Source: Hydrogenophaga crocea (GTDB lineage Bacteria; Pseudomonadota; Gammaproteobacteria; Burkholderiales; Burkholderiaceae_C). Taken from it: a stretch of 64,000 bases of DNA. This document shows, one piece after another, positions 9,400-20,340 of this stretch (position 1 is the stretch's first letter; every line of letters begins with the position of its first letter). The DNA lies in the NCBI RefSeq assembly GCF_011388215.1, contig NZ_CP049989.1:1302001-1366000 (forward strand), given 5' to 3'. Below the pieces are notes generated by a model. That model worked only from the letters and a program-made list of their open reading frames with translations. It did not search any database and had not been told where the DNA came from. The translations under genes and the position numbers were made by a program.

Positions 9400-9415
9400 G
9401 GCAAGCGCGGTGCCC
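9400..9415 (-). promoter_or_regulatory. Candidate sigma-54 promoter of the DUF4142 gene
   Basis: On the minus strand the sequence is GGGCACCGCGCTTGCC, with GG at 9414-9413 and GC at 9402-9401. The predicted transcription start is near 9389, giving a 23-base leader with GGAG in it. This is the best-positioned of the four candidates. Confidence 0.6.
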
Positions 9416-9522
9416 GTGAGCCGTGCGCGCGGCCGCGGCCCCCGTAGGGTGGACTCGGTAAAGGCTGCCGCAGGCTTTGCCGGGCGGCGTGCCTCCCTCC
9501 ATCGGCCGGCCACCGGTCATGT

Positions 9523-9546
9523 GGCCGTTTTCGCGAAAAAGCGGCC
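9523..9546. promoter_or_regulatory. AT-rich palindrome in the DUF4142/clpS gap
   Basis: TTTTCGCGAAAA at 9528-9539 is a perfect 12-base palindrome, flanked by GGCCG and GCGGCC that nearly extend it. It stands out in very GC-rich DNA. It lies about 125 bases upstream of the DUF4142 sigma-54 element and about 130 bases upstream of clpS, a normal distance for an enhancer-binding regulator. Its role is unknown. The rest of this 290-base gap holds nothing else I can name. Confidence 0.35.
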
Positions 9547-9653
9547 TTTGGGGGGCTTCATGGGGGTCATGGCGGGCGGCAGCGATCGCACAATGGCGAC
9601 AAGGCTCGGGTTCGGGCATGGCCCTGACGGGTAGCGGGGTGAAAGACGCTCGC

Positions 9654-9659
9654 TAGAAT
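9654..9659 (+). promoter_or_regulatory. -10 element of clpS
   Basis: TAGAAT (4 of 6, or 5 of 6 allowing one transversion, against TATAAT) lies seven bases before the ATG at 9667. The predicted transcription start coincides with that ATG, suggesting a leaderless clpS mRNA. No good -35 hexamer is seen. Confidence 0.4.
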
Positions 9660-9666
9660 GAATTTC

Positions 9667-10023
9667 ATGGCATCGCAGATACCCAAGAAACCGGAAACGC
9701 CCGCGGCCCCCCCGGCCACAGGCAGCGACGACGCGGTCGTGCTCGAACGGCGCACGCAGCGCGTGCAGCCCCCCCAGATGTTCCAGGTGGTGCTGCTCAA
9801 CGACGACTTCACCCCCATGGAGTTCGTGGTGCAGGTGATCCAGGAGTACTTCAGCAAGGACCGCGAAACGGCCACCCAGATCATGTTGAAGATCCATCTC
9901 GAAGGCAAAGGCGTGTGCGGCGTGTATTCGCGCGACGTGGCCAGCACCAAGGTCGACCAGGTGCTCCAGGCCGCCCGCAACGCCGGCCACCCCCTGCAAT
10001 GCCTGAGCGAACCCGTTGAATAA
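9667..10023 (+). CDS. clpS: ClpS, ClpA adaptor of the N-end rule
   Basis: ClpS delivers proteins with bulky N-terminal residues to the ClpAP protease. This 118-residue protein has a flexible basic N-terminus (residues 1-40) and the conserved core with [12 protein letters not shown] and the [14 protein letters not shown] pattern. I chose ATG 9667 over 9658 because related proteins begin MA- followed by a Pro/Lys-rich tail and because the -10 element overlaps 9658. No Shine-Dalgarno sequence precedes either start. clpA follows after 71 bases. Confidence 0.93.
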   Translation: MASQIPKKPETPAAPPATGSDDAVVLERRTQRVQPPQMFQVVLLNDDFTPMEFVVQVIQEYFSKDRETATQIMLKIHLEGKGVCGVYSRDVASTKVDQVLQAARNAGHPLQCLSEPVE

Positions 10024-10094
10024 CGCAACAGCCGCCCCATCTGGCCTACAGTCGTCTCAAGACGCCCCATTCCCCCAGCCCAAGGACGTGTCCC

Positions 10095-12431
<2,337 letters not shown>

Positions 12432-12453
12432 GCCTCGAGCGGCTCCCGTGCTC

Positions 12454-12481
12454 AAAAAGCCCCGCCTCGGCGGGGCTTTTT
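12454..12481. terminator. Bidirectional Rho-independent terminator after clpA
   Basis: A GCCCCGC/GCGGGGC stem with a four-base loop (12459-12476) is flanked by five A residues on the left and five T residues on the right, so it can end clpA on the plus strand and the convergent small exported-protein gene on the minus strand. Confidence 0.92.
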
Positions 12482-12504
12482 GTTGGGCGCGCCCCGGTGC
12501 CGCT

Positions 12505-12885
12505 TCACTTCACCGGGCAGGCGGCGCGCGGCGGGTTGCCCATGGGCTTGCCGCGCTCGGCCGCTCGCTGTTCCATCAGCCGCCGGTGTTCCCGAAGAAT
12601 TCGCTCGCATTCCTCGGGCGAACGGGCGGCATGCATTTGCGCCCGGTGCTGTGCACGCTCCTGCTCGCTCATCATGGACCAGCCCGGCGTGTACCGCGGG
12701 CCGCTGCGCCAAGGGCGTGCCGCGGGCGCGTTGTCTGATCCCGGCGCGGCGGCCACCCCGCCCGACGCCGGCGCGGGGTAGTTGCCCTCGCCGGGTGTCG
12801 AGCGGGTGCCTTGCGCAACGCCCGTGCCGAGGGCACTGGCGATCCAGAGGGCCACGGCGATGGATCGGATCTTGGGGGTGTTCAT
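12505..12885 (-). CDS. Small exported protein of unknown function
   Basis: This is a 126-residue protein with a clear signal peptide (MNTPKIRSI, hydrophobic to about residue 25 with a GVAQ cleavage-like site). The mature part is Pro/Gly-rich, then charged and helical (MSEQERAQHRAQMHAA near residues 80-95), with two Cys residues, one near the C-terminus. I do not recognise a named family. The ATG at 12885 has AAAGGGAG upstream. It converges on clpA and shares the bidirectional terminator. Confidence 0.65.
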   Translation of the reverse strand: MNTPKIRSIAVALWIASALGTGVAQGTRSTPGEGNYPAPASGGVAAAPGSDNAPAARPWRSGPRYTPGWSMMSEQERAQHRAQMHAARSPEECERILREHRRLMEQRAAERGKPMGNPPRAACPVK

Positions 12886-12961
12886 TGCAGACTCCCTTTC
12901 AACGGTTTTGAAGATGGCGGGCGCGGCCGCATGGCCGCATGGCCGCACTGGAGGCCCAGGC

Positions 12962-13408
12962 TCAGGCCGAGGCGAATTCGCGCTGCACACGCCGCTCGAT
13001 CTCGTCCTGGCCGAGGTGGCACAGGTTCAGCGGCAGGCTGGCCTTGAGCAGGCGACGGGCATGTTCGCCCATGGCCTTGTGGATCTCACCGAGGAACGGG
13101 CTGCCTGCAAGCACCAGCAGCGAGCCATAGGCGTGCTCGCGCGCGCCGTGCTCCAACTGCTCGGCGAGTTCGCGCGCGAAGCGCAGGTGCTCCCGGTGGT
13201 GGGCATCCTGGCGCGGCGCGTAGGCCATGCCACCGAACGCCCTGTCGGCGCGTTCGCGGCCCGGCCGGTCGTCGCCGAGTTCATGGGCTCTGAGCCGCCC
13301 CTCGGGGTGCGAGAAGCTCGCGACCTGCACCATCGGCGAGCCGCGTTCGCGCTGGAAAATGCGTGCGTCGGTGGCACAGGCCACCAGAAGCCATTCGATG
13401 GCAGGCAT
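12962..13408 (-). CDS. Host-attachment-like protein (baeRF family)
   Basis: This 148-residue protein begins MPAIEWLLVACATDARIF and matches the bacterial 'host attachment protein' family, which belongs to the archaeo-eukaryotic release-factor-like fold (baeRF). The family name comes from an early plant-attachment study; the molecular role is not settled. It has a perfect AAAGGAG ribosome site. It is divergent from the universal stress gene, and an FNR-like box lies between them in the orientation that favours this gene. Confidence 0.75.
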   Translation of the reverse strand: MPAIEWLLVACATDARIFQRERGSPMVQVASFSHPEGRLRAHELGDDRPGRERADRAFGGMAYAPRQDAHHREHLRFARELAEQLEHGAREHAYGSLLVLAGSPFLGEIHKAMGEHARRLLKASLPLNLCHLGQDEIERRVQREFASA

Positions 13409-13474
13409 GGGAGTCTCCTTTCGGTGGGCTTTTGAATCGGTACCCCACGGTAGGCGCAAGGGCCCGCGCCGAAC

Positions 13475-13488
13475 TTGATGCATCGCAA
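13475..13488 (-). promoter_or_regulatory. FNR/Anr-like box between host-attachment and usp genes
   Basis: Minus-strand reading is TTGCG-ATGC-ATCAA. The centre is 73.5 bases from the host-attachment ATG and 71.5 from the usp ATG. If placed at -41.5 for the minus-strand gene, a poor -10 (TACCGT) is at the expected place. It may serve both genes. Confidence 0.6.
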
Positions 13489-13552
13489 GATGGGTCTTCG
13501 TGCGGCCCTGCACAGTGCGCACATCAACAGCCCGATGCCGGAGGTGTGCGCC

Positions 13553-14002
13553 ATGAAACCGTTTCAACGAATCCTCGTGCCCGTGGATGGCAGCGATGCC
13601 TCGAAGAAGGCACTCGACGCCGCCGTGCAACTGGCGCACGTCATGGACGCGCAACTGCGCGTGCTGCACGTGATCGACGAGCTGCCTTACCTGAGCGGCC
13701 ACGAGTACGCCGGCGACTTGCTGAGCGCAGCGCGCACCGGTGCGCGCGAGGGGCTCGACGAGGCGATGACGCGCGTCAAGGCCGCGGGCCTGGCCTGCGA
13801 CTCGCAGCTCATCGACGAGCTCGGGCCGCGGCTGGGCGAGTCGGTGGAGCGGGCCGCGCGCGACTGGATGGCCGACCTCATCGTGGTGGGCTCGCACGGG
13901 CGCCGCGGTCTCAACCGCATGCTGTTGGGCAGCGGTGCCGAGCAGATCATCCGCCTCGCACCGGTGCCGGTGCTGGTGATCCGCGTGGACAAGGCAGGCT
14001 GA
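13553..14002 (+). CDS. Universal stress protein (UspA family)
   Basis: This 149-residue single-domain Usp begins MKPFQRILVPVDGSD and ends VPVLVIRVDK. The ATP-binding signature G-x2-G-x9-G-S is intact (GSHGRRGLNRMLLGS near residue 115), so it should be an ATP-binding Usp. The start at 13553 has GGAGGTG upstream and is preferred over an ATG 78 bases earlier that lies on the FNR-like box. Usp proteins accumulate under oxygen or carbon limitation, matching the neighbours. Confidence 0.9.
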   Translation: MKPFQRILVPVDGSDASKKALDAAVQLAHVMDAQLRVLHVIDELPYLSGHEYAGDLLSAARTGAREGLDEAMTRVKAAGLACDSQLIDELGPRLGESVERAARDWMADLIVVGSHGRRGLNRMLLGSGAEQIIRLAPVPVLVIRVDKAG

Positions 14003-14006
14003 TCTA

Positions 14007-14025
14007 GGCCGCTGATCGGGCGGCC
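14007..14025. other. Hairpin between convergent usp and BON genes
   Basis: GGCCGC at 14007-14012 pairs with GCGGCC at 14020-14025 around a seven-base loop. There is no T-tract on either side, so it is at best a weak or factor-dependent terminator for the two convergent genes. Confidence 0.3.
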
Positions 14026-14031
14026 CGCGCC

Positions 14032-14676
14032 TTACGCGGCCACCTCGAGCTGGTCGATCACGCGCGAGACGCCTTGCGCGGCGTAGGCGGTGCCCACCGC
14101 GGCCTGGCGATCGGCCAGCGACTGGACGGTGCCGCTCAGCGTGACCACGCCACCTTGCACGTCGACGGCGATGCGCTGGGCCTCGCGCCGCGCGTGGCGC
14201 TCCAGTGCCGAGGCGATCCCGCGCGAGATCGCCAGGGCATCGGCACGGGCCTTGATGGCGATGTCGTTCGTCACGCCGCGCACGCCCACGAGCGGGCGCA
14301 CCGCCTGCTCCGCGCTCATGCGCTGGTAGGCCCAGTCGGTCTCACCCGAGAGCCGGATCCAGCCATCGTCGACCTCGACCGTCACCCGGTCTTCGGGCAC
14401 CAGGGAATGCCAGCGCAGCGCATGCGCCGCGGCCTGTGCGATCTCGCTGTCGGTGCGCGCGTGCCCGGGCGCCAGGCGCACCTCCAGGTCCAGCGCAATG
14501 CCGCCCACGCGTCGCACCGCGCGCTCCACCGCGTGTTTCTGCACGTAGGTGTCCAGCGTGCCGCTGAGCGTGACCACGCCGCTGTGCACGGCCACGCCGA
14601 TGTGGGTGGTGTTGATGGCGGGGTCCCAGGCGAGTTCCGCCGCCACGTCTTTCTTCAGTTGCTCGTCGCTCTTCAT
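14032..14676 (-). CDS. Protein with three BON domains
   Basis: This 214-residue protein has three consecutive BON domains (about 4-70, 78-145, 148-214), each with the GVVTLSGTL or GWIRLSGET pattern. BON domains bind phospholipid or other envelope ligands, as in OsmY, but no signal peptide is visible here, so location is uncertain. The ATG at 14676 has AGGAG upstream and overlaps the stop of the lipoate-ligase-like frame. An FNR-like box is centred 95.5 bases upstream, so it may have its own promoter. Confidence 0.88.
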   Translation of the reverse strand: MKSDEQLKKDVAAELAWDPAINTTHIGVAVHSGVVTLSGTLDTYVQKHAVERAVRRVGGIALDLEVRLAPGHARTDSEIAQAAAHALRWHSLVPEDRVTVEVDDGWIRLSGETDWAYQRMSAEQAVRPLVGVRGVTNDIAIKARADALAISRGIASALERHARREAQRIAVDVQGGVVTLSGTVQSLADRQAAVGTAYAAQGVSRVIDQLEVAA

Positions 14677-15368
14677 GGAAAACACTCCTGTGGGTGAAAG
14701 AGGCCGGGGACCCCGCGGGCCTCGTCGGGAGGGCCCAGTCTGGGCCGCGCACGCGCTGGCGGCCTTGATGCGGCGCAAGTGGCGTCTGCCGCGGCGACCG
14801 CGTGCAGGTGGGCGGCCCATTCCGCGGCCCAGCGCGCCGCGTTGGGCACATGGCCCAGGCAGCAACGCACGGTGGTGGTCGTTTCGGCCAGCGCCTGCGC
14901 GTGCTCGATGCGCCGGTTCGGCTCGCGGCACAGCATCGACCACGGCACCGGGCGCAGCAAGGTGCCCAACCACAGTTGCACCCGCTCAGGCCGCCAGGTC
15001 TGCGAAACGCCGGTGAGCTTGCGCCCGTCCACCAGCACGTCGCCGGGCCCGCGCCCCGCGAAGCAGGCCCAGTGCGGCCGGGGTGGTCCTTGATGGTTGT
15101 GGGCGTCGATGCCATGGCCGCGCAGCCAGTCGCGGTGCAGCGCGCCGAACCACAGGGCCAAGGCGACCGGGCCATCGCGAAGGCGCGGGTGCTCGGCCGG
15201 CAGCACGAGCACGGCGCGCAGCAGCCAGGGTTCGGGCGGCGCCGCCCCAGCGCCGCCCGAGCGCAGGCAGCAGGGCCAGGGCATCCCGGTCGTCCTGCCA
15301 CGCTGCGATCGGCCCAGCGACAGGCCGGCGTGCGAGGAAACGGACGCGAGCGCGATCGGCCGCTGCAT
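14673..15368 (-). CDS. Lipoate-protein-ligase-like protein, reading frame apparently disrupted
   Basis: The central part of this 231-codon frame resembles the LplA/LipB/BPL fold, including AGRGPGDVLVDGRKLTGVSQ (residues about 104-123), where the GRKLTG lysine matches the lipoate-contacting lysine of LplA. The N-terminus looks broken: LGRSQR and LRSGG...PWLL are in this frame, but the expected sequence between them (DALALLPAL) is in another frame at about 15285-15259, and that other frame also has a plausible start at 15375. The last 40 codons look like translated intergenic DNA and contain an FNR-like box. It may be a decayed gene or contain sequencing indels. It follows the E1 genes, whose usual E2 partner is lipoylated. 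Confidence 0.5.
   Translation of the reverse strand: MQRPIALASVSSHAGLSLGRSQRGRTTGMPWPCCLRSGGAGAAPPEPWLLRAVLVLPAEHPRLRDGPVALALWFGALHRDWLRGHGIDAHNHQGPPRPHWACFAGRGPGDVLVDGRKLTGVSQTWRPERVQLWLGTLLRPVPWSMLCREPNRRIEHAQALAETTTTVRCCLGHVPNAARWAAEWAAHLHAVAAADATCAASRPPARARPRLGPPDEARGVPGLFHPQECFP
14765..14778 (-). promoter_or_regulatory. FNR/Anr-like box upstream of the BON gene
   Basis: Minus-strand reading is TTGCG-CCGC-ATCAA, centred 95.5 bases before the BON ATG. It lies inside the 3' end of the overlapping lipoate-ligase-like frame. A weak -10 (CAGACT, 14742-14737) is at the place expected for activation from -41.5. Confidence 0.6.
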
Positions 15369-15424
15369 GGTTCATCTCCGCGCGATGAGGCCTGGCCCGG
15401 ATTTGCGGGCGCCCGGGTCGGGCC

Positions 15425-16483
<1,059 letters not shown>

Positions 16484-16503
16484 GGGGTTTCCTTCCTCGC
16501 CGC

Positions 16504-17514
16504 TCAGGCGAACACGTGTTCCGTGGCCTCCGAGGCGGCCGGGTACAGGCTGCCGCGCGCGAACTCGAAGGCCGCTGCGATGTGGCCTTCGGCGCGTTGC
16601 CGGATGCGGTGGTCGAGCGCGTCGTCGAGCAGCTTGCGCCGCCGCAGCGTGGCGGCCAGCGTGGCAATCGGATCGTGCGGGCGCGGTTCGCCCGCCCCGG
16701 TCGTTGGCTGGAACACCCTGGCATCGCCCTGGAAGTGACCGAAGTGGCACTCGGTCTTCACGTCGATCAGCGTGGCGCCGCCCCCCTGGCGTGCACGGTC
16801 CACGGCCACGGCCGCCGCCTCATAGACCGCGATGGCGTCGTTCCTGTCGACCGCGATGCCCTCGATGCCGTAGCACTTCGCGCGCTCGGCGCTGGACGCG
16901 CCAGCGGCGGCCCGGTCTTCCGCCCCCGGGATGGCCGAGCGGTTGTCTTCGCACACGAAGACCACCGGCAGCCGCCACTGACCCGCGAGGTTGAGCGATT
17001 CGTGGAAGATGCCTTGCTTGGCCGCGCCCTCGCCGAGGAAGGCCACGGCGATGGCCGGACTGCCCGTCAGCCGGGCCGCGAGCGCCGCGCCGCAGGCCGG
17101 CGGCAGGCTGGCGCCCACGATGCCGCTGCAACTGAAGCGGTGCGCCGGATCGAACAGGTGCAGATGTCCGCCCTTGCCGCGCCCCAGCCCCGTGACCTTG
17201 CCGAAGATCTCGGCCGTCATGCGGTCCAGCGGCACGCCTTTGGCAATGGCGACGTGGTGCGAGCGGTGCGTGCCCACCACGGTGTCGGTCTCGCGCAGGT
17301 GCGCGCACACGCCGACGGCCACGGGTTCCTGCCCGGCGGCCAGGTGCATCTCGCCGGGCACCGGGCCCGAGGCGATGTCGAAGCTCAGCCCCGGCGGGAT
17401 GTCGGGTGGCCGCTTGCCTTGCAGATACACCTGCGCAAGGGTCTCTTCGTATCGGCGGATGAGGAGCATGGTCTCGTACATCCACAGCAGCTTGTCGGGG
17501 GGCGGTTTCGTCAC
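16504..17514 (-). CDS. 2-Oxoacid dehydrogenase E1 alpha subunit (AcoA/PdhA type)
   Basis: This 336-residue subunit should bind thiamine diphosphate. The usual GDG...NN binding motif is altered: it reads GEGAAKQG at 161-168 and CEDN at 188-191, where relatives have GDGAANQG and ENN. The catalytic THRSHH loop (92-97) is present. Asp-to-Glu is conservative, but the Asn-to-Lys at 166 is unusual and could change cofactor or metal binding. ATG 17514 is preceded by an FNR-like box 60 bases upstream and a TAGATT -10. It starts the E1 operon of the island. Confidence 0.88.
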   Translation of the reverse strand: MTKPPPDKLLWMYETMLLIRRYEETLAQVYLQGKRPPDIPPGLSFDIASGPVPGEMHLAAGQEPVAVGVCAHLRETDTVVGTHRSHHVAIAKGVPLDRMTAEIFGKVTGLGRGKGGHLHLFDPAHRFSCSGIVGASLPPACGAALAARLTGSPAIAVAFLGEGAAKQGIFHESLNLAGQWRLPVVFVCEDNRSAIPGAEDRAAAGASSAERAKCYGIEGIAVDRNDAIAVYEAAAVAVDRARQGGGATLIDVKTECHFGHFQGDARVFQPTTGAGEPRPHDPIATLAATLRRRKLLDDALDHRIRQRAEGHIAAAFEFARGSLYPAASEATEHVFA

Positions 17515-17546
17515 GGGGGTCTCCGGCTCGTTGAACGCGTACGAGC

Positions 17547-17587
17547 AATCTAGGCCGGGTGACGAAAGGGAAGTTGACGCGGCGCAA
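17547..17587 (-). promoter_or_regulatory. FNR/Anr-like box and -10 element of the E1 operon
   Basis: The box at 17587-17574 reads TTGCG-CCGC-GTCAA on the minus strand. A TAGATT (4 of 6) at 17552-17547 lies 28.5 bases from the box centre, close to the spacing of a class II FNR promoter. The predicted start is near 17539, 25 bases before the ATG. Confidence 0.65.
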
Positions 17588-17649
17588 GAACGCCGTCGGG
17601 GCGCCGGACGCGGGCCCGAGGCCCGGCACTGGGCGGCCGCGGTCGGCTT

Positions 17650-20340
17650 TTATCGCCCGGTCCCGGTGGTCCCCGCCTGGCGCGCCGAAGCCAGCGGCAG
17701 GCGCAGCTCCAGCGTGCCGCCGTCGCAGCGGCGCATGCCGAAGCCGGCAGCGCGCGCCAGGTTGAGCATGCCGTGGTTGCCCTCCAGGCACCAGGCCCGC
17801 AGCTCGCGCGTGCCGCCCGCGCGCAGGTGCTCGATCAGCCGGTCCAGCAGGGCGCGGCCCAGCCCGCGCCGCTGCCAGGGGGGCGCCACCAGCACCGCGA
17901 ACTCGGCCACCTCGTTGTCGGGGTCGCACACCGCGCGCGCCTCGCCGCACAGCGTGTCGCCGGCCAGCGCGACGAAGGCCATCTCGCGCTCGTAGTCGAT
18001 CTGGCAATAGCGCGCCAGCTCGCTGCGCGGCACCTCGCGGCGCGTGAAGAAGAAGCGCAGCCGCAAGTCCTCGGGCGGGCATTGCGCATAGAAGCGCTGC
18101 AGCCGTTCGCCGTCTTCGGGGCGGATGGGGCGCAGGCACAGCGGCTCGCCGCCGAAGGCCTGCACACGCTCCAGGCCCGAGGGGTAGGGCCGCAGCGCGA
18201 GGTGCGCGCCATCGCGCGTGGCTTCGGCCGCGTGCACACGGATGCGCGCATCCAGCGCCAGCGCGCCTTGCGCGTCCACCAGCAGCGGGTTGATGTCCAG
18301 TTCGGCCACACCGGCGAGGTCGCAGGCGAGCTGGCTCAGTCGCAGGAGCACGTCGACGACGGCGTCTTGTTGCGCAGGCGGTCGCGAGCGGTAGCCGCGC
18401 AGCAGGGCCGCGACGCGCGTGCGCTGCACCAGGTCGCGCGCGAGCACCGCGTTGAGCGGCGGCAGCGCAAGGGCGCGGTCGGCGCGCACCTCGACCGCCG
18501 TGCCGCCTTCACCGAACAGCAGCACCGGGCCGAACACCGGGTCGCTGGCAATGCCCGCGATGGTCTCCACCGCCAGCGGCCGATGGGCCATGGCCTGCAC
18601 GGTGAAGCCCTGCAGGCGCGCGCCGGGCTGGGCGCGCGACACCCGCTCCTGTATGCGCTGCGCCTCGGCCCGCAACTGGTCGGCGTCGGCCAGGTTCAGC
18701 GCCACACCGCCCAGGTCGGACTTGTGCAGCACATCGGGCGAGACGATCTTGAGCGCCACCGGGTAGCCGATGCGTTCGGCCGCGGCGAGCGCGCCGTCCG
18801 CATCGGCCGCACGTTCGCTGGCCACGCAGGCGATGCCATAGGCCAGCAGCAGCCGCCTGACGTCCGGTTCGTCGAGCCACCCGCCCCCCCGGGCCACGGC
18901 CGCCTCGACCAGGGCGCGCGCGCCTTCGCGGTCGGGGTAGTGCAGCTCGGGGCGCGACTCGGGCAACTGCAGCAGCGCGGCCTGCGCGGCATGGTGGTCG
19001 CGCAGTTGCTGCCAGGCCGCGGTGGCGCGTTCGGGCGTTTCGTAGTAGGCGATGCCCTGGGCGCCGAACAGCTCGCGCGCGGCCGCCACGTGCGGCCCGC
19101 CGAGCCAGCAGGCCAGCACCGGCTTGTCCGTCGCGCGCAGCAGCGGCAGGCAGGCCTGCGCGATCGCCGTGGCCGAGGCGATGGCCGTGGGCGCGTGCAT
19201 GAACAGGATGCCATCCACCTCGTCGGCCTCGATCAGGGGGCGCAGCGCATCGAGGTAGCGTTCGGGCGGTGCGTCGCCGATGATGTCCACCGGGTTGGCG
19301 TGCGACCAGTTGCCGGGCAGGCAGGCGTCCAGCCGCGCCAGCGTGCGCGGCGACAGGGCCGCGAGTTCGCCGCGGGCCAGCGCGTCGGCGGCGAGCACGC
19401 CCGCGCCGCCGCCGTTGGTGAGCACCGCCAGCCGCGGGCCGCGCCAGGTGCGCACGCGCGAGAGTGTCTGCGCGGCATCGAACAGCGCTTCCAGCGTGTC
19501 CACGCGCAGCATGCCGGCGCGCCGCACGGCGGCGTCGAACACGGCGTCGGAGCCGGCCAGTGCGCCGGTGTGCGAGGCCGCGGCGCGCGCGCCCTCGGAC
19601 CCGCGTCCCGATTTCACCAGCACCACGGGCTTGTTGCGCGCCGCCGCGCGCGCGGCCGACATGAACTTGCGCGCATGCTTCACCGACTCGATGTAGAGCA
19701 GGATGGCGCGCGTGTGCGGGTCGCTGCCCAGGTGGTCGAGCAGATCGCCGAAGTCCACGTCGGCGCTGTCGCCCAGCGAAATGAAGTGCGAGAAGCCGAT
19801 GCCGCGGGCCTGGGCCCAGTCGAGCATGGCCGTGGCCAGCGCGCCCGATTGGGTGACGAAGGCGCGCTCGCCTGGCAGGGCCTGGCCCGGCGCGAAGCTG
19901 GCGTTGAGCGCCTGGCCGGGCACCAGCGCGCCGATGCAGTTGGGCCCCAGGATGCGCAGCAGGTGCGGGCGCGCCGCATCGAGCATGGCCTGCTCCAGGC
20001 TGCGGCCGTCGGCGACCCGGCCTTCGCGCAGCCCGGCCGTGAGCACGATGGCCGCGCGCGTGCCCTTGCGGCCGAGCTGGTCCACGATGGCCGGCACGCT
20101 CTCGGCCGGGGTGCAGACCACGGCCAGATCGGGCGCGGCGGGCAGCGCGTCCACGCTGGCGAACACGGGCTGGCCGTCGAGTTCGAAGGGGCAGCGGTTC
20201 ACCGCCCACCGCGGGCCCGCAAAGCCGCCCTCGCGCAGGTTGCGCCAGACCAGGGCGCCCACGCCGCTGGCACGCCGCGACACGCCGATGACCGCCACCG
20301 AGCGCGGGTGGAACATCTTGTCGAGATGGCGAATGCTCAC
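17650..20340 (-). CDS. ADP-forming acyl-CoA synthetase fused to a GNAT acetyltransferase (Pat-like)
   Basis: This 896-residue protein has a CoA-binding domain (about 8-130), two succinyl-CoA-ligase-like domains (150-470), an ATP-grasp domain (about 490-700) and a C-terminal GNAT domain (about 735-890, acetyl-CoA motif QRRGLGRALLDR). The SHTGALAG motif keeps His257, which matches the phospho-histidine of ADP-forming acetate-CoA ligases, so the ligase half may be active, unlike in Pat of Salmonella as generally described. Such fusions acetylate and switch off acyl-CoA synthetases. The start is GTG 20340, overlapping the phaC stop (GTGA). It could make ATP from acyl-CoA under anoxia, which is inference. 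Confidence 0.87.
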   Translation of the reverse strand: MSIRHLDKMFHPRSVAVIGVSRRASGVGALVWRNLREGGFAGPRWAVNRCPFELDGQPVFASVDALPAAPDLAVVCTPAESVPAIVDQLGRKGTRAAIVLTAGLREGRVADGRSLEQAMLDAARPHLLRILGPNCIGALVPGQALNASFAPGQALPGERAFVTQSGALATAMLDWAQARGIGFSHFISLGDSADVDFGDLLDHLGSDPHTRAILLYIESVKHARKFMSAARAAARNKPVVLVKSGRGSEGARAAASHTGALAGSDAVFDAAVRRAGMLRVDTLEALFDAAQTLSRVRTWRGPRLAVLTNGGGAGVLAADALARGELAALSPRTLARLDACLPGNWSHANPVDIIGDAPPERYLDALRPLIEADEVDGILFMHAPTAIASATAIAQACLPLLRATDKPVLACWLGGPHVAAARELFGAQGIAYYETPERATAAWQQLRDHHAAQAALLQLPESRPELHYPDREGARALVEAAVARGGGWLDEPDVRRLLLAYGIACVASERAADADGALAAAERIGYPVALKIVSPDVLHKSDLGGVALNLADADQLRAEAQRIQERVSRAQPGARLQGFTVQAMAHRPLAVETIAGIASDPVFGPVLLFGEGGTAVEVRADRALALPPLNAVLARDLVQRTRVAALLRGYRSRPPAQQDAVVDVLLRLSQLACDLAGVAELDINPLLVDAQGALALDARIRVHAAEATRDGAHLALRPYPSGLERVQAFGGEPLCLRPIRPEDGERLQRFYAQCPPEDLRLRFFFTRREVPRSELARYCQIDYEREMAFVALAGDTLCGEARAVCDPDNEVAEFAVLVAPPWQRRGLGRALLDRLIEHLRAGGTRELRAWCLEGNHGMLNLARAAGFGMRRCDGGTLELRLPLASARQAGTTGTGR

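Noticed and set aside
9398..9634. A 78-codon frame in the DUF4142/clpS gap
   Set aside because: No ribosome site, no recognisable pattern, Arg/Gly-rich composition of a random high-GC frame, and it would overlap the predicted promoter elements.
9624..9659. CTGACG as -35 partner of the clpS -10
   Set aside because: The spacing is 24 bases, too long.
12897..12912. TTTCAA...TTGAA inverted repeat before the small exported-protein gene as a seventh FNR-type box
   Set aside because: The spacing and half-sites (TTCAA-N5-TTGAA) do not fit TTG-N8-CAA; it overlaps the expected ribosome site and is probably chance.
12922..12948. Tandem ATGGCCGC units upstream of the exported-protein gene
   Set aside because: Only two to three imperfect copies of eight bases; too short to call a functional repeat.
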